A DNA stretch of 43,934 nucleotides, taken from assembly GCA_020343615.1 (NCBI GenBank), contig CP070803.1, positions 582,546-626,479 on the forward strand, read 5' to 3'. Below are positions 14,421 to 22,407 of this stretch, in pieces; within the stretch, counting starts at the first letter, position 1, and every line of letters begins with the position of its first letter. The translations under genes and the position numbers were made by a program. The stretch comes from Candidatus Woesearchaeota archaeon. Its GTDB lineage: Archaea; Nanobdellota; Nanobdellia; UBA10117; GCA-020343615. Under the pieces are notes generated by a model. The model made no database searches. It was not told the origin of the DNA and saw nothing but the letters and a program-made list of their open reading frames with translations.

Positions 14421-14839
14421 TTTTTTAGGCTCCTTACTGAACTCTTTGCTCCGCATGCCTCACAGATCTTGAAGGAGAGTCCTTTCTCTTTCTTTAGAGC
14501 TGTGTCTGGCTTCTTGCACTGGTCACATAATACGAATTCTCTTAGATATTTCTCAAACTTATGTTGCATTAATTCTCTTGAGAATTTTCCCATGAATATC
14601 GCATTTTTTCCAGGAGTTTTTCCAGTCGTGGCTAATTCCCTTAATAAGAACTTCATCAGATGTTCTGGCTTTCTGTTTATTTTTCTGGCTAAACTTGGGA
14701 AGAATTTCACAATGGTACGGTTTCCCTGTACTTCCGAGTCTACCTTCGGTATCTCGAATCTTGTCTCTTTCTTTGTTTTTTCAGGTAGTTTCTCATATGC
14801 TCTTTTGAGCATATCCTCGTACTTGTATTTCCATGCCAT
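14417..14839 (-). CDS. eif2b: Translation initiation factor aIF2 subunit beta
   Basis: 140 residues, the usual archaeal aIF2-beta length. An N-terminal helix precedes the alpha-beta core (TRFEIPKVDSEVQGNRT, then HLMKFLLRELATTGK). The C-terminal zinc ribbon has Cys105, Cys108, Cys126 and Cys129 (CDQC and CEAC). It is one subunit of the heterotrimeric factor that delivers initiator Met-tRNA to the small ribosomal subunit; the alpha and gamma subunits are not in this window. The start overlaps the end of the OB-fold gene by one base, and the stop overlaps the DUF424 start, consistent with one polycistronic message from the TBP promoter. Confidence 0.95.
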   Translation of the reverse strand: MAWKYKYEDMLKRAYEKLPEKTKKETRFEIPKVDSEVQGNRTIVKFFPSLARKINRKPEHLMKFLLRELATTGKTPGKNAIFMGKFSRELMQHKFEKYLREFVLCDQCKKPDTALKKEKGLSFKICEACGAKSSVRSLKK

Positions 14840-15516
14840 TAGTCTAGTACCTTTAGTTTGCCTTTTTTAGGTTCGAATATTTCTCCTCTTTTTAGAAGGC
14901 TAAATAAAAAGTTTTTTGCTTCTTCTGAATCTAATCCTGATTCTTCTATAACTTTTTCCATGTCTGCTCCCTGTCCACTATCTAATTTTTTTATTATTGC
15001 TAGAAAATCTGAGCCTGTATCTTCCTCTTCTTCAACCTTTTCTTCTTTTACTGTTTCTACAACTTCTTTCTCTTCAGAAACTTTCTCAACTTTTTCTTCT
15101 TTTATTTTTTTAGGTTCCTTTAATTCTAGTTTCCTCACCAAAACCCAGTTAGGATCATCAACTTGTCTTGCTATTTCAGGAGATAAATAGACTTCTTCTT
15201 CATATTTTCTTACCTTTCCTATGAAACGTATTATGTTTCCAACGTTTACTTCCATAACTTTTGAAACATCCGGACCAAATGCCTTAGCTCTTATGGTTTC
15301 AGTGCCATCATCAAGGTTTATGGTTGCATAATTTGCGTCTTCAGAAACAAACTTGCCTACAACTGTAGCAATAACATTAACTCTGGATACGTTCTTGTCT
15401 CCTACTTCAACGTAACTTGGATCCCATCCTTCTTTTTTTACAAAATTTGAATTAACTATGTCTGAAATCCATAGTTTATGCGCTACTTGCCTTTTGGGTG
15501 ATTTTAGTTTCGCCAT
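14839..15516 (-). CDS. RPA-like OB-fold protein with MCM-like C-terminal winged helix
   Basis: 225 residues. An OB-fold at about 45-125 (VNVIATVVGKFVSE, then GDxxIRFIGKVRKYEEE-like strands) resembles RPA32-type single-stranded-DNA-binding subunits. A Lys/Glu-rich linker (about 130-165) follows, then a C-terminal winged helix ending KRGEIFEPKKGKLKVLD. That tail closely matches the end of the adjacent MCM (KKGDIFEPKPGVIQKVG). The ATG at 15516 overlaps the MCM stop by one base. The operon position and shared tail suggest a replication role: binding single-stranded DNA near the helicase, or an MCM accessory factor (inference). No zinc finger is seen, unlike RPA41. Confidence 0.75.
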   Translation of the reverse strand: MAKLKSPKRQVAHKLWISDIVNSNFVKKEGWDPSYVEVGDKNVSRVNVIATVVGKFVSEDANYATINLDDGTETIRAKAFGPDVSKVMEVNVGNIIRFIGKVRKYEEEVYLSPEIARQVDDPNWVLVRKLELKEPKKIKEEKVEKVSEEKEVVETVKEEKVEEEEDTGSDFLAIIKKLDSGQGADMEKVIEESGLDSEEAKNFLFSLLKRGEIFEPKKGKLKVLD

Positions 15517-17537
15517 TATCCTACCTTCTGTATTACTCCGGGTTTGGGTTCAAATATATCTCCTTTCTTTTTTAATTCTTCTAATATCTCTTCTGCTTTG
15601 GTTCTGTCTATACCATCTTCCTCTACTCTTTCTAAAACATCCATAATTGGGATTATCTTACCTAGTTTTTCTGTTAGTTCTTCTATTGCTCTTCTTACAA
15701 TTGTAATCCTGCTCCTCTGAGTGCTGGTAATACCAACAGCTATTTTATCTATGTCAAATCTACCTGTTTCAGTATCTACTGCAACTTCCTTCATACAGGT
15801 GTGTAGTAATCTTATGGCTCTTTCTGCGTCCTCTTTTGTGACTTTTTTAGAGAGCCTAGCTTTAGCAGAAGCTTCTGATAACCTTATTAATGCTTCTAAC
15901 TGTCTTGCAGATATAGGAACAGAAGTCACTTCTCCTGCTTCTGTTGCTGCTCTTGACCTCAAATCCACATAGAAACCCTTTATCTCTTCTAAGGCTGATG
16001 CCGTTAATGTTGGCTGATGATGCTTCTTCGCATAGGCTATATATTTTCTGAAGAATTTTGTGTCTATTTCAGGCTTTTTTGATTTTGGTTTTCTATGTAA
16101 CTCTAGAAGATGCGTAGCTACTTTTTTGTCTACTTCACTATCTGGTATGTCTCTGATTGTGAATATTAAATCAAATCTGTTGATAAGTGTTGGGGGCAAA
16201 TCTATCTGGGAAGCTACTGGTGAATATGGATCAAATCTTCCGAATTTTGGGTTTGCTGCTCCGAGTACAGATGTCTGTGCTCTTAAAGTAGCTTGGATTG
16301 TTGCTTTAGATATTGAAATTACTTGTTGCTCTAATGCTTCGTGCATCGCAGAACGGTCTTCTGCTGACATTTTATCCATCTCATCGATACAAACAATTCC
16401 ATGGTTTGCTAGAACTAATGCTCCTGCTTCTAGAGTCCACCCTGAAATGAATTCATCTCTAACTACAGTAGCTGTTAAACCTGCTCCTGTTGCTCCTTTA
16501 CCTGCTATGTACCTTGCTTTAGGAGCTAACTCACTTACACTTCTGAGAATTTCAGACTTGCCAGCTCCTGGGTCTCCTACTAAGAATATATGAACGTCTC
16601 CTCTTGTTTTACTACCATCTGCTCTTGTTTTTTGAACTCCTCCGAATAATTGTAGAACAATCGCTTCTTTTATGTCATCGTAGCCATAGATTGACGGTGC
16701 AACTGAATTGAGCAATTTCTTGTACAATTCCTTATCTTTTGCTAGTTCTTCTATTTCTTTTTCATCCTCTTTACTGATCTTTATCTCTTCGAACTCTTCT
16801 TCAACTGTGTTTATATAATTAGTATCGATGATTAAATCATAAGTCGTTGATTTTGCTCCGCTCTTAACATGAACTGGAACTTCTTTTACTACACCTACAA
16901 CCTCTACCTTGTTTCCTGGATATCTTCTTCTTTCTAATTTAGGGTCTAACAAGTCCTCGCTTAAGAATACAGGAATTCTTTTTGGCTGTTCTCCACCTAA
17001 TAAGCTCTCTGGGGATTCTTCCAGCACAATTCTTTGCATGTCTACTAATTTCTTATTAACTAGTTTAAAAGTGGTCTTTCTTCCACATGCGCCGCATCTT
17101 GGAGGCATAGTAATCTTGCTTTCCCTCTGCTCAACAGCAATTGTATTGCCACAGTTGGGATTAAGACATTCAAATTCCGCAACAGTAATCCTTGGTCTTA
17201 CGTCTGAAGTTTGTCTTATAAGACCTGTGGTAGAAAGCAAATGTCCCAGATGCTTGCTTCTTATCTCATTAACCAGAATATGCTGACTCTTAGGTAAGTT
17301 TTCTACTCTTATTTTGATGGGTTCCTCTACATCAAGATCAAAGTCCTCTAAACTCTTTTCGCCTTTTTTTACTATCTCTTCAGGATTCTTAAGAATTTCT
17401 TCAGCTAGTTCAAGATCAGAACGTTTTATCTTTGCGTGATCAATTATTAAGCTCTTCTCGCCTTTTTTTACTCTGTCAAGTAACTCGTCGTAGTAATATT
17501 TTTCTATAAAAATCCTCCATTTCTTTATCCAATCCAT
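15516..17537 (-). CDS. mcm: Replicative helicase MCM
   Basis: 673 residues, full length. N-terminal domain with zinc-binding Cys124, Cys129, Cys148 and Cys151; AAA+ domain with Walker A GDPGAGKS (321-328), Walker B CIDE (383-386), sensor-1 Asn429 (AANPK) and arginine finger Arg454 (LINRFDLIF); C-terminal winged helix (about 605-673). MCM hexamers unwind DNA at archaeal replication forks using ATP. The gene starts 12 bases after the TBP stop and ends overlapping the OB-fold gene. No intein is present and all catalytic residues are intact. The C-terminal winged helix is similar to that of the next gene. Confidence 0.98.
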   Translation of the reverse strand: MDWIKKWRIFIEKYYYDELLDRVKKGEKSLIIDHAKIKRSDLELAEEILKNPEEIVKKGEKSLEDFDLDVEEPIKIRVENLPKSQHILVNEIRSKHLGHLLSTTGLIRQTSDVRPRITVAEFECLNPNCGNTIAVEQRESKITMPPRCGACGRKTTFKLVNKKLVDMQRIVLEESPESLLGGEQPKRIPVFLSEDLLDPKLERRRYPGNKVEVVGVVKEVPVHVKSGAKSTTYDLIIDTNYINTVEEEFEEIKISKEDEKEIEELAKDKELYKKLLNSVAPSIYGYDDIKEAIVLQLFGGVQKTRADGSKTRGDVHIFLVGDPGAGKSEILRSVSELAPKARYIAGKGATGAGLTATVVRDEFISGWTLEAGALVLANHGIVCIDEMDKMSAEDRSAMHEALEQQVISISKATIQATLRAQTSVLGAANPKFGRFDPYSPVASQIDLPPTLINRFDLIFTIRDIPDSEVDKKVATHLLELHRKPKSKKPEIDTKFFRKYIAYAKKHHQPTLTASALEEIKGFYVDLRSRAATEAGEVTSVPISARQLEALIRLSEASAKARLSKKVTKEDAERAIRLLHTCMKEVAVDTETGRFDIDKIAVGITSTQRSRITIVRRAIEELTEKLGKIIPIMDVLERVEEDGIDRTKAEEILEELKKKGDIFEPKPGVIQKVG

Positions 17538-17549
17538 ATCTTAGAAATA

Positions 17550-18104
17550 TTATAACTCACCTATTTCTTCTAATTGTTTCCTTAGGGTATGAACTGCTTC
17601 TTCCATCTCATCTTCACTTTTACCGCCAGTTATTACAACCTTTCCTGTACCGAATATCAGGAAAGTTATATGTGAGTTTGGCAGGTGATAAACTAAACCT
17701 GGAAATTGTTCTGGTTCATACTCTGTATTCTCAAACTTGAATATTATTTCATTTAGATTTAAGGGTCCGCCTACTGAACCGCTTGCTACCATATTTTGGA
17801 CCTCTATATCTGGCTTTTCCGTAACTGGTAAACCTAAGGATTCTATCTCCTCAACTACTCTATCTATTGCTTTTTTAGCTTCCTTTAAACTCCTTGTTCC
17901 TGTACATATTATCTTACCAGAACTAAAAAGCAAGAAAGATGATTTTCCTTCTCCCATAGGTAACTTTAGAATCAGGCCTGGAAACTGTTCAGGGTTATAC
18001 TCTGCTCCTTCTAGCTGTGTAGCTAGTTTTTCTAATGGTAATTCTCTATGAACTGAAGCGCTGACAACTACATTTTCAGTTCTAGAGTATACTTTCTTAT
18101 CCAT
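17550..18104 (-). CDS. tbp: TATA-box-binding protein
   Basis: 184 residues with the two-fold saddle repeat: residues about 8-95 and 98-184 each carry the N-V-V-A-S pattern, then YxPEQFPGL and a FxSGKIxxTG strand (SSGKIICTGTRS; GTGKVVITGGKS). It binds the promoter TATA element and recruits TFB and RNA polymerase. It leads the TBP-MCM-OB-aIF2beta-DUF424 operon. The start is supported by a strong GGAGGT Shine-Dalgarno 6 bases upstream (18111-18116). Unlike many archaeal TBPs it lacks a long acidic tail. Confidence 0.98.
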   Translation of the reverse strand: MDKKVYSRTENVVVSASVHRELPLEKLATQLEGAEYNPEQFPGLILKLPMGEGKSSFLLFSSGKIICTGTRSLKEAKKAIDRVVEEIESLGLPVTEKPDIEVQNMVASGSVGGPLNLNEIIFKFENTEYEPEQFPGLVYHLPNSHITFLIFGTGKVVITGGKSEDEMEEAVHTLRKQLEEIGEL

Positions 18105-18110
18105 AGTAAT

Positions 18111-18163
18111 ACCTCCAAGTTGCTAAGTTGCTTTATAAATAAGAAAAGAGAAAAATATATAAG
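18111..18163 (-). promoter_or_regulatory. Promoter and ribosome binding site of the TBP-MCM operon
   Basis: Minus strand carries a TATA-like CTTATATATTTTT (18151-18163) and a GGAGGT Shine-Dalgarno (18111-18116). A second AT-rich box (18131-18142) is too close to the start for a leader containing the Shine-Dalgarno, so the upstream box is preferred. TBP would bind its own promoter here. Confidence 0.55.
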
Positions 18164-18190
18164 TGTTTTTGAAACATCCGCGACCACTAC

Positions 18191-18703
18191 TCAATAAGAA
18201 ATCAATCCTACTTTTTTAGATATCATAACTTTATCTGAGAATCCGTAGCTAGTGGTGTATCTGACTATCCAGTATTCTCTGCTCTTTATCTTTTTTAATT
18301 CCTCATCAAGCTTTACTCTTATTAAATCTATTCCTCTCCTCTCGAATTCTCTTTTTGCAATTTCAAGTGCTCTTTCTTTAGAAATCCCCTCTTCTATGAT
18401 GTTGCCGTATTCTGAGATTATGATTTCCTCAGGTTCCTTGTTATTAGCAGTATATCTTACAGACCAGTACCCCCTTCCTCGGCATTCTTCTTTCAGCGGA
18501 TCTTCTATTTTTACATCATGTATAGGAATGCCGTTCTGTATTATTTTACTTTCTGCAAGTCTTCTGGCTTCTTCCATTGTTATTAACTCTGACTTCGGAG
18601 TCTTGTGTATTTTTATTATGATTAACATCAAGATGAACACCAGAATTGCAACAAATATATACCAATAACTAAATAGATAACCTAAAGTTTCCATTACTGC
18701 CAT
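18191..18703 (-). CDS. Single-pass membrane protein with two PepSY-like repeats
   Basis: 170 residues. One transmembrane helix (about 7-29) is followed by two similar soluble units: about 42-108 (MEEARRLAESKIIQNGIPI, GYWSVRYT) and about 109-170 (RALEIAKREFERRGIDLI, EYWIVRYT). Each is a helix followed by strands ending in a YWxVRYT motif, as in PepSY-like domains, which often sit outside the membrane and regulate peptidases. A third copy is in the neighbouring 137-aa protein, so the two genes are paralogous. The function is unknown. An alternative start is the Met at 18694. Confidence 0.7.
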   Translation of the reverse strand: MAVMETLGYLFSYWYIFVAILVFILMLIIIKIHKTPKSELITMEEARRLAESKIIQNGIPIHDVKIEDPLKEECRGRGYWSVRYTANNKEPEEIIISEYGNIIEEGISKERALEIAKREFERRGIDLIRVKLDEELKKIKSREYWIVRYTTSYGFSDKVMISKKVGLISY

Positions 18704-18769
18704 TAATAAGAAATAAGAGCACGGATAATTAAATTTTTTAGCACTACTTTAGAATATTAAATATCATAT

Positions 18770-19183
18770 TTATTTACTTTCCCTTGTTACACCTATTCTT
18801 AAAACCTTACCTTGCTCAGATAATATTATAACTCTACCGAATTCTTTGTTATCTTCAGTATACCGTACAATCCAATAAAATTTATTTTTCCACTTTTCCA
18901 ATACAGGATCATCTATTTCTACTAAGAATAGAGGTATTCCTCTTTTTATTATTTCATTTTCTACAATCTTACGGACTTCATCTTTTGATACTCTTTTTGC
19001 TCTACTTAGCAATTCGATGATTTTGTCTTTTTTTACTAAGAATAATACAAGTATAAACATTAGAATTGCTATAATAATAAAAGGAACTAGTATTCTATCT
19101 ACTATTTTATAAACCAAAAAGAAGGACATTGAGATTAAAAATATTATAGTAATGTAATTTAAAGTCTTATTTTTAGGTCTCAT
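18770..19183 (-). CDS. Membrane protein with one PepSY-like unit (paralogue of neighbour)
   Basis: 137 residues. Two hydrophobic helices (about 8-25 and 28-48) precede a soluble unit (about 65-135) that repeats the neighbour's plan: DEVRKIVENEIIKRGIPL, then FYWIVRYT and a VIILSEQGKV strand. It lies 66 bases upstream of the two-unit paralogue on the same strand, so they probably form a pair produced by duplication. A PepSY-like protease-inhibitor or sensor role is possible, but the assignment rests on pattern only. Confidence 0.65.
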   Translation of the reverse strand: MRPKNKTLNYITIIFLISMSFFLVYKIVDRILVPFIIIAILMFILVLFLVKKDKIIELLSRAKRVSKDEVRKIVENEIIKRGIPLFLVEIDDPVLEKWKNKFYWIVRYTEDNKEFGRVIILSEQGKVLRIGVTRESK

Positions 19184-19227
19184 TACTTGAATAAGAGAAG
19201 TATATTAAATAAAAATTTTTTGTTAAA

Positions 19228-22200
19228 CTATTTAATAATATTTATATTAAAACCTATAGATATATCCTTACCTTTAACTTTGAACGAGTCCTTGAATTTT
19301 CTTTTCTCTGTATCAGATTTATTTCCAAATTCCAAAGTCTTGGCTCCTACTTTTGTTTTTATATCTTTGACGTCTATATCTTCTGGGGCTGAAATAGTTA
19401 AGTCAATTTTATCTGGTTTCTTTAAATTAGCTTTCTTCCTTAAAGCCTGAATCCTTCTTGTAATTTCTCTAGTAAAACCCTTGGCTACTACTTCGTCAGT
19501 TTCTCTTAAATCTAAATAAACAGAATAATTATCTCCTTTACCGCTGATTATAGTAGGTAGTAAGGTTTCTTCAATTATTAAATCATCTTCAACTATATTT
19601 GCCTTTTTTCCATTAGATAACTTAAATGTAAATTTACCTTTTTCTGTTAATTTTTCTACTATTGATTCTGGACTTTGTTGAGCTATCACTCTAATTATCT
19701 CTGCTAATCTCTTTTCATTTTCATATTTAGGTTCTATTCTAGAATAATCTACTTTAATTTTATAGTGTATATTGTCTATTCTTTTGGTGTCTAATTCTAA
19801 AGAATTAATTATATAATTAAGCATATCTTTGTGTTTTTTGACCGCGTCTTTTATCTTCTTACTTCCAGAAACAACACTTACTTTTGCTAATGGCCATCTT
19901 ATCGGAGTATTAGCTTTCTCTCTGGCAGCAAGAATCGTGCTTGAAACATCTTGAATTATCTTGATCTCTTCTTCTAGTTTCTTACTTATTAATTTGGAAT
20001 CTGATTTTGGCCACTCGAATAAATGAATTGACTCCTTCTTTTCAAGTTTCTTAAAAATATCCTGATACATTCTTTCAACTAAGAAAGGTGTTAGAGGAGA
20101 CATTAATTTTAGCAATTCTAGAAGTGTATAGTAAAGTGTATAGTTTATCACTTCTTTATTGTTTCCAGTTGCTAGCTCTTCTCTGATCCATTGACCGTAT
20201 CCTCTAGATAAATCATTTAAGAAGAAGTTCTCTATTGCTTGTGTTGCTAGATGATGCTGATATTTATCTAAATAATCAGTTACTTCTTTCTTCAAATGTT
20301 CTATTCTGGATAAAAGCCATTTGCTCTTTATGTCTAATTGTTTAGGCTTAGTTGGCTTCTTCTTTAATTTAAGATATATTTTAATGTACTCGCCGAAATT
20401 CCATAGAACATTCAGAGACCTTTGTGTCTCTTTTAGAACGTTCCAACCAAACCATAATTCAGTAGTTGGGTCGTGTATTGAATACAACCAACGCATAACA
20501 TCTGCTCCAACTTTATCTGCTGCTTCATCAAACCATATAGCATTACCTAGAGATTTATGCATTTCTTCCCCTTTTTCATCCTTGACTAGTTCATTTGTTA
20601 ACACGATCTTGAATGGTCTTTTTCCAGTAAGAGCTACTCCGTGAAGAATCATAGCGTAGAACCAACAACGGTATTGTCCGGGTCCGCATTCAGTTACAAA
20701 GTCTGCAGGATACCAATTGTTAAAGTATTTTTTATCCTTTAACCAATCTAAAGAATAAAATGGAACCATACCTGCGTCAAGCCATACATCTCCGGTGTCT
20801 ATGATTCTGCTTATCTTCTTCTTACATTTAGGACATTTTATCTTTACTTTGTCAACCCAAGGCTTGTGCAATTCCTTTAGTTGGCCGAATCCTTCAACTG
20901 CTTTCTTTTTCAATTCAGCTTTACTTCCTATGACTTCTACATGACCGCAATCACACTCCCAGATTGGCAATGGTAGACCCCAATATCTTTTACGCGATAT
21001 CAGCCAATCTCCCATGTTCTTAAGCCAGTTCTCTTCATACTTCTGCCCTTTATCTGGAATCCAGGTTATCTTCTTGTTCTCAGCAATTAACTTAGGTCTT
21101 ATCTCATCCATGGAGATATACCATTCTGGAACTAATCTGAAAACTACTCCGGTCCTACATCTTGTACAGTGAGGATAACGATGAGTATAGGGTTCTACTT
21201 TGTACATGAAGCCTCTCTTCTTCATATCTTCTATCACTAACTTTCCACCATCTACATAGTTCTTGCCTGTAAGCCAGCCATATCCTTTAGTGTAAATTCC
21301 TCTTTCATCTAAGGGGGATGGTGCAGTTAATCTCTCAGTTTTACCTAGCATATAATCTTCTGGTCCGCAACCCGGAGCAATGTGAACAATCCCCGTACCT
21401 TCTTCCTCTGTAGCTTCATCCCACATAACTATTGTGTAGGTTGATGAGCCTGTTTCATCTTCACTTTTTGCACCACTTATTATTGCCTTTTTCTGTGCGG
21501 GGAAATCCTTGTAAGGCATCTCATAAGCTTGTCCTTCTAGATCTGTTCCTAAGAACTTATCCAGAATTTTTACACCTTTTCCAAGATTAGGTTCAACTAA
21601 TTTCTCTGCAAGAATGTATACTTCGTCGCCTTTCTTTGCACGAACATAGTAAACATTAGGATTAGCAGCTAATGCAACATCAGCGGGAACAGTCCATGCA
21701 GTTGTTGTAAAAACTAAGAAGTATTCGTTTTTCTTTCCTTTTACTGGAAACTTCATAAATAAAGCGTCATCCTTTTCTTCCCAATACCCTTCAGTTGTAA
21801 TTGCGTGTTTAGAAACAGTACAAGAACATCTTGGACACCAGGGAACTACGTCCACTCCTTTGTATAGCCAGCCTTTCTTATAACAATCTTTCAAAAACAT
21901 CCATTTGTATTCATTAGCTTTATCTAGATGTGTGTAGTAAGAATTATCCCAGTCCATCCACTGGCCTAATCGTATGGACTGTTCTGTAATTCTTTTAGAC
22001 ATCTTGTCTACTCTTTTACGGCAATCTATCACAAACTTTCCTATTCCATACTTTTCTATGTCTTCTTTGGACTTGAACCCTTTTTCCTTCTCTACCTCAA
22101 CTTCAACCCATAGACCTTGGCAATCAAATCCGTTTTGTCTCCTGATGTTGAAGCGTTGCATGGCTTTATAACGTAAATATATGTCTTTTAAGGTTCGACC

Positions 22201-22368
22201 CCATGCATGATGGACACCCATAGGGTTATTTGCAGTGATGGGTCCGTCTGTAAAACTCCAACGTTTCTTCGATTTAGCGTAGAGTTTCTTCTGTTTTTCG
22301 TATACCTTCTTCTTTTTCCAGAAAGAGAGTATTTCTTTTTCTACTTTAGTGGGTTCGTATGAAGCCAT
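19228..22368 (-). CDS. ileS: Isoleucyl-tRNA synthetase (divergent signature clade)
   Basis: 1046 residues, normal IleRS length. A class I synthetase core with an editing domain (TTTAWTVPADVALAANP) and a C-terminal anticodon-binding and extension region. The signatures are unusual: the HIGH region reads NPMGVHHAWGRTLKD (about 48-62, so the first His is Gly), and the KMSKS loop reads EMHKSLGN. As I recall, the same variants occur in one IleRS clade seen in some bacteria and small-genome lineages, so they mark a subfamily rather than decay. It charges tRNA-Ile with isoleucine. A GGAG Shine-Dalgarno lies before the ATG. The gap of 39 bases from AMP phosphorylase contains its own TATA-like TTTTTAAAACC. 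Confidence 0.95.
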   Translation of the reverse strand: MASYEPTKVEKEILSFWKKKKVYEKQKKLYAKSKKRWSFTDGPITANNPMGVHHAWGRTLKDIYLRYKAMQRFNIRRQNGFDCQGLWVEVEVEKEKGFKSKEDIEKYGIGKFVIDCRKRVDKMSKRITEQSIRLGQWMDWDNSYYTHLDKANEYKWMFLKDCYKKGWLYKGVDVVPWCPRCSCTVSKHAITTEGYWEEKDDALFMKFPVKGKKNEYFLVFTTTAWTVPADVALAANPNVYYVRAKKGDEVYILAEKLVEPNLGKGVKILDKFLGTDLEGQAYEMPYKDFPAQKKAIISGAKSEDETGSSTYTIVMWDEATEEEGTGIVHIAPGCGPEDYMLGKTERLTAPSPLDERGIYTKGYGWLTGKNYVDGGKLVIEDMKKRGFMYKVEPYTHRYPHCTRCRTGVVFRLVPEWYISMDEIRPKLIAENKKITWIPDKGQKYEENWLKNMGDWLISRKRYWGLPLPIWECDCGHVEVIGSKAELKKKAVEGFGQLKELHKPWVDKVKIKCPKCKKKISRIIDTGDVWLDAGMVPFYSLDWLKDKKYFNNWYPADFVTECGPGQYRCWFYAMILHGVALTGKRPFKIVLTNELVKDEKGEEMHKSLGNAIWFDEAADKVGADVMRWLYSIHDPTTELWFGWNVLKETQRSLNVLWNFGEYIKIYLKLKKKPTKPKQLDIKSKWLLSRIEHLKKEVTDYLDKYQHHLATQAIENFFLNDLSRGYGQWIREELATGNNKEVINYTLYYTLLELLKLMSPLTPFLVERMYQDIFKKLEKKESIHLFEWPKSDSKLISKKLEEEIKIIQDVSSTILAAREKANTPIRWPLAKVSVVSGSKKIKDAVKKHKDMLNYIINSLELDTKRIDNIHYKIKVDYSRIEPKYENEKRLAEIIRVIAQQSPESIVEKLTEKGKFTFKLSNGKKANIVEDDLIIEETLLPTIISGKGDNYSVYLDLRETDEVVAKGFTREITRRIQALRKKANLKKPDKIDLTISAPEDIDVKDIKTKVGAKTLEFGNKSDTEKRKFKDSFKVKGKDISIGFNINIIK

Positions 22369-22407
22369 CTTTTAATATCTCCGTAGAAAGGAGGTTTTAA
22401 AAACTTT

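Noticed and set aside
14361-14870. Plus-strand frame opposite aIF2-beta and the OB-fold gene
   Set aside because: Antisense shadow of well-recognised genes with no motif of its own.
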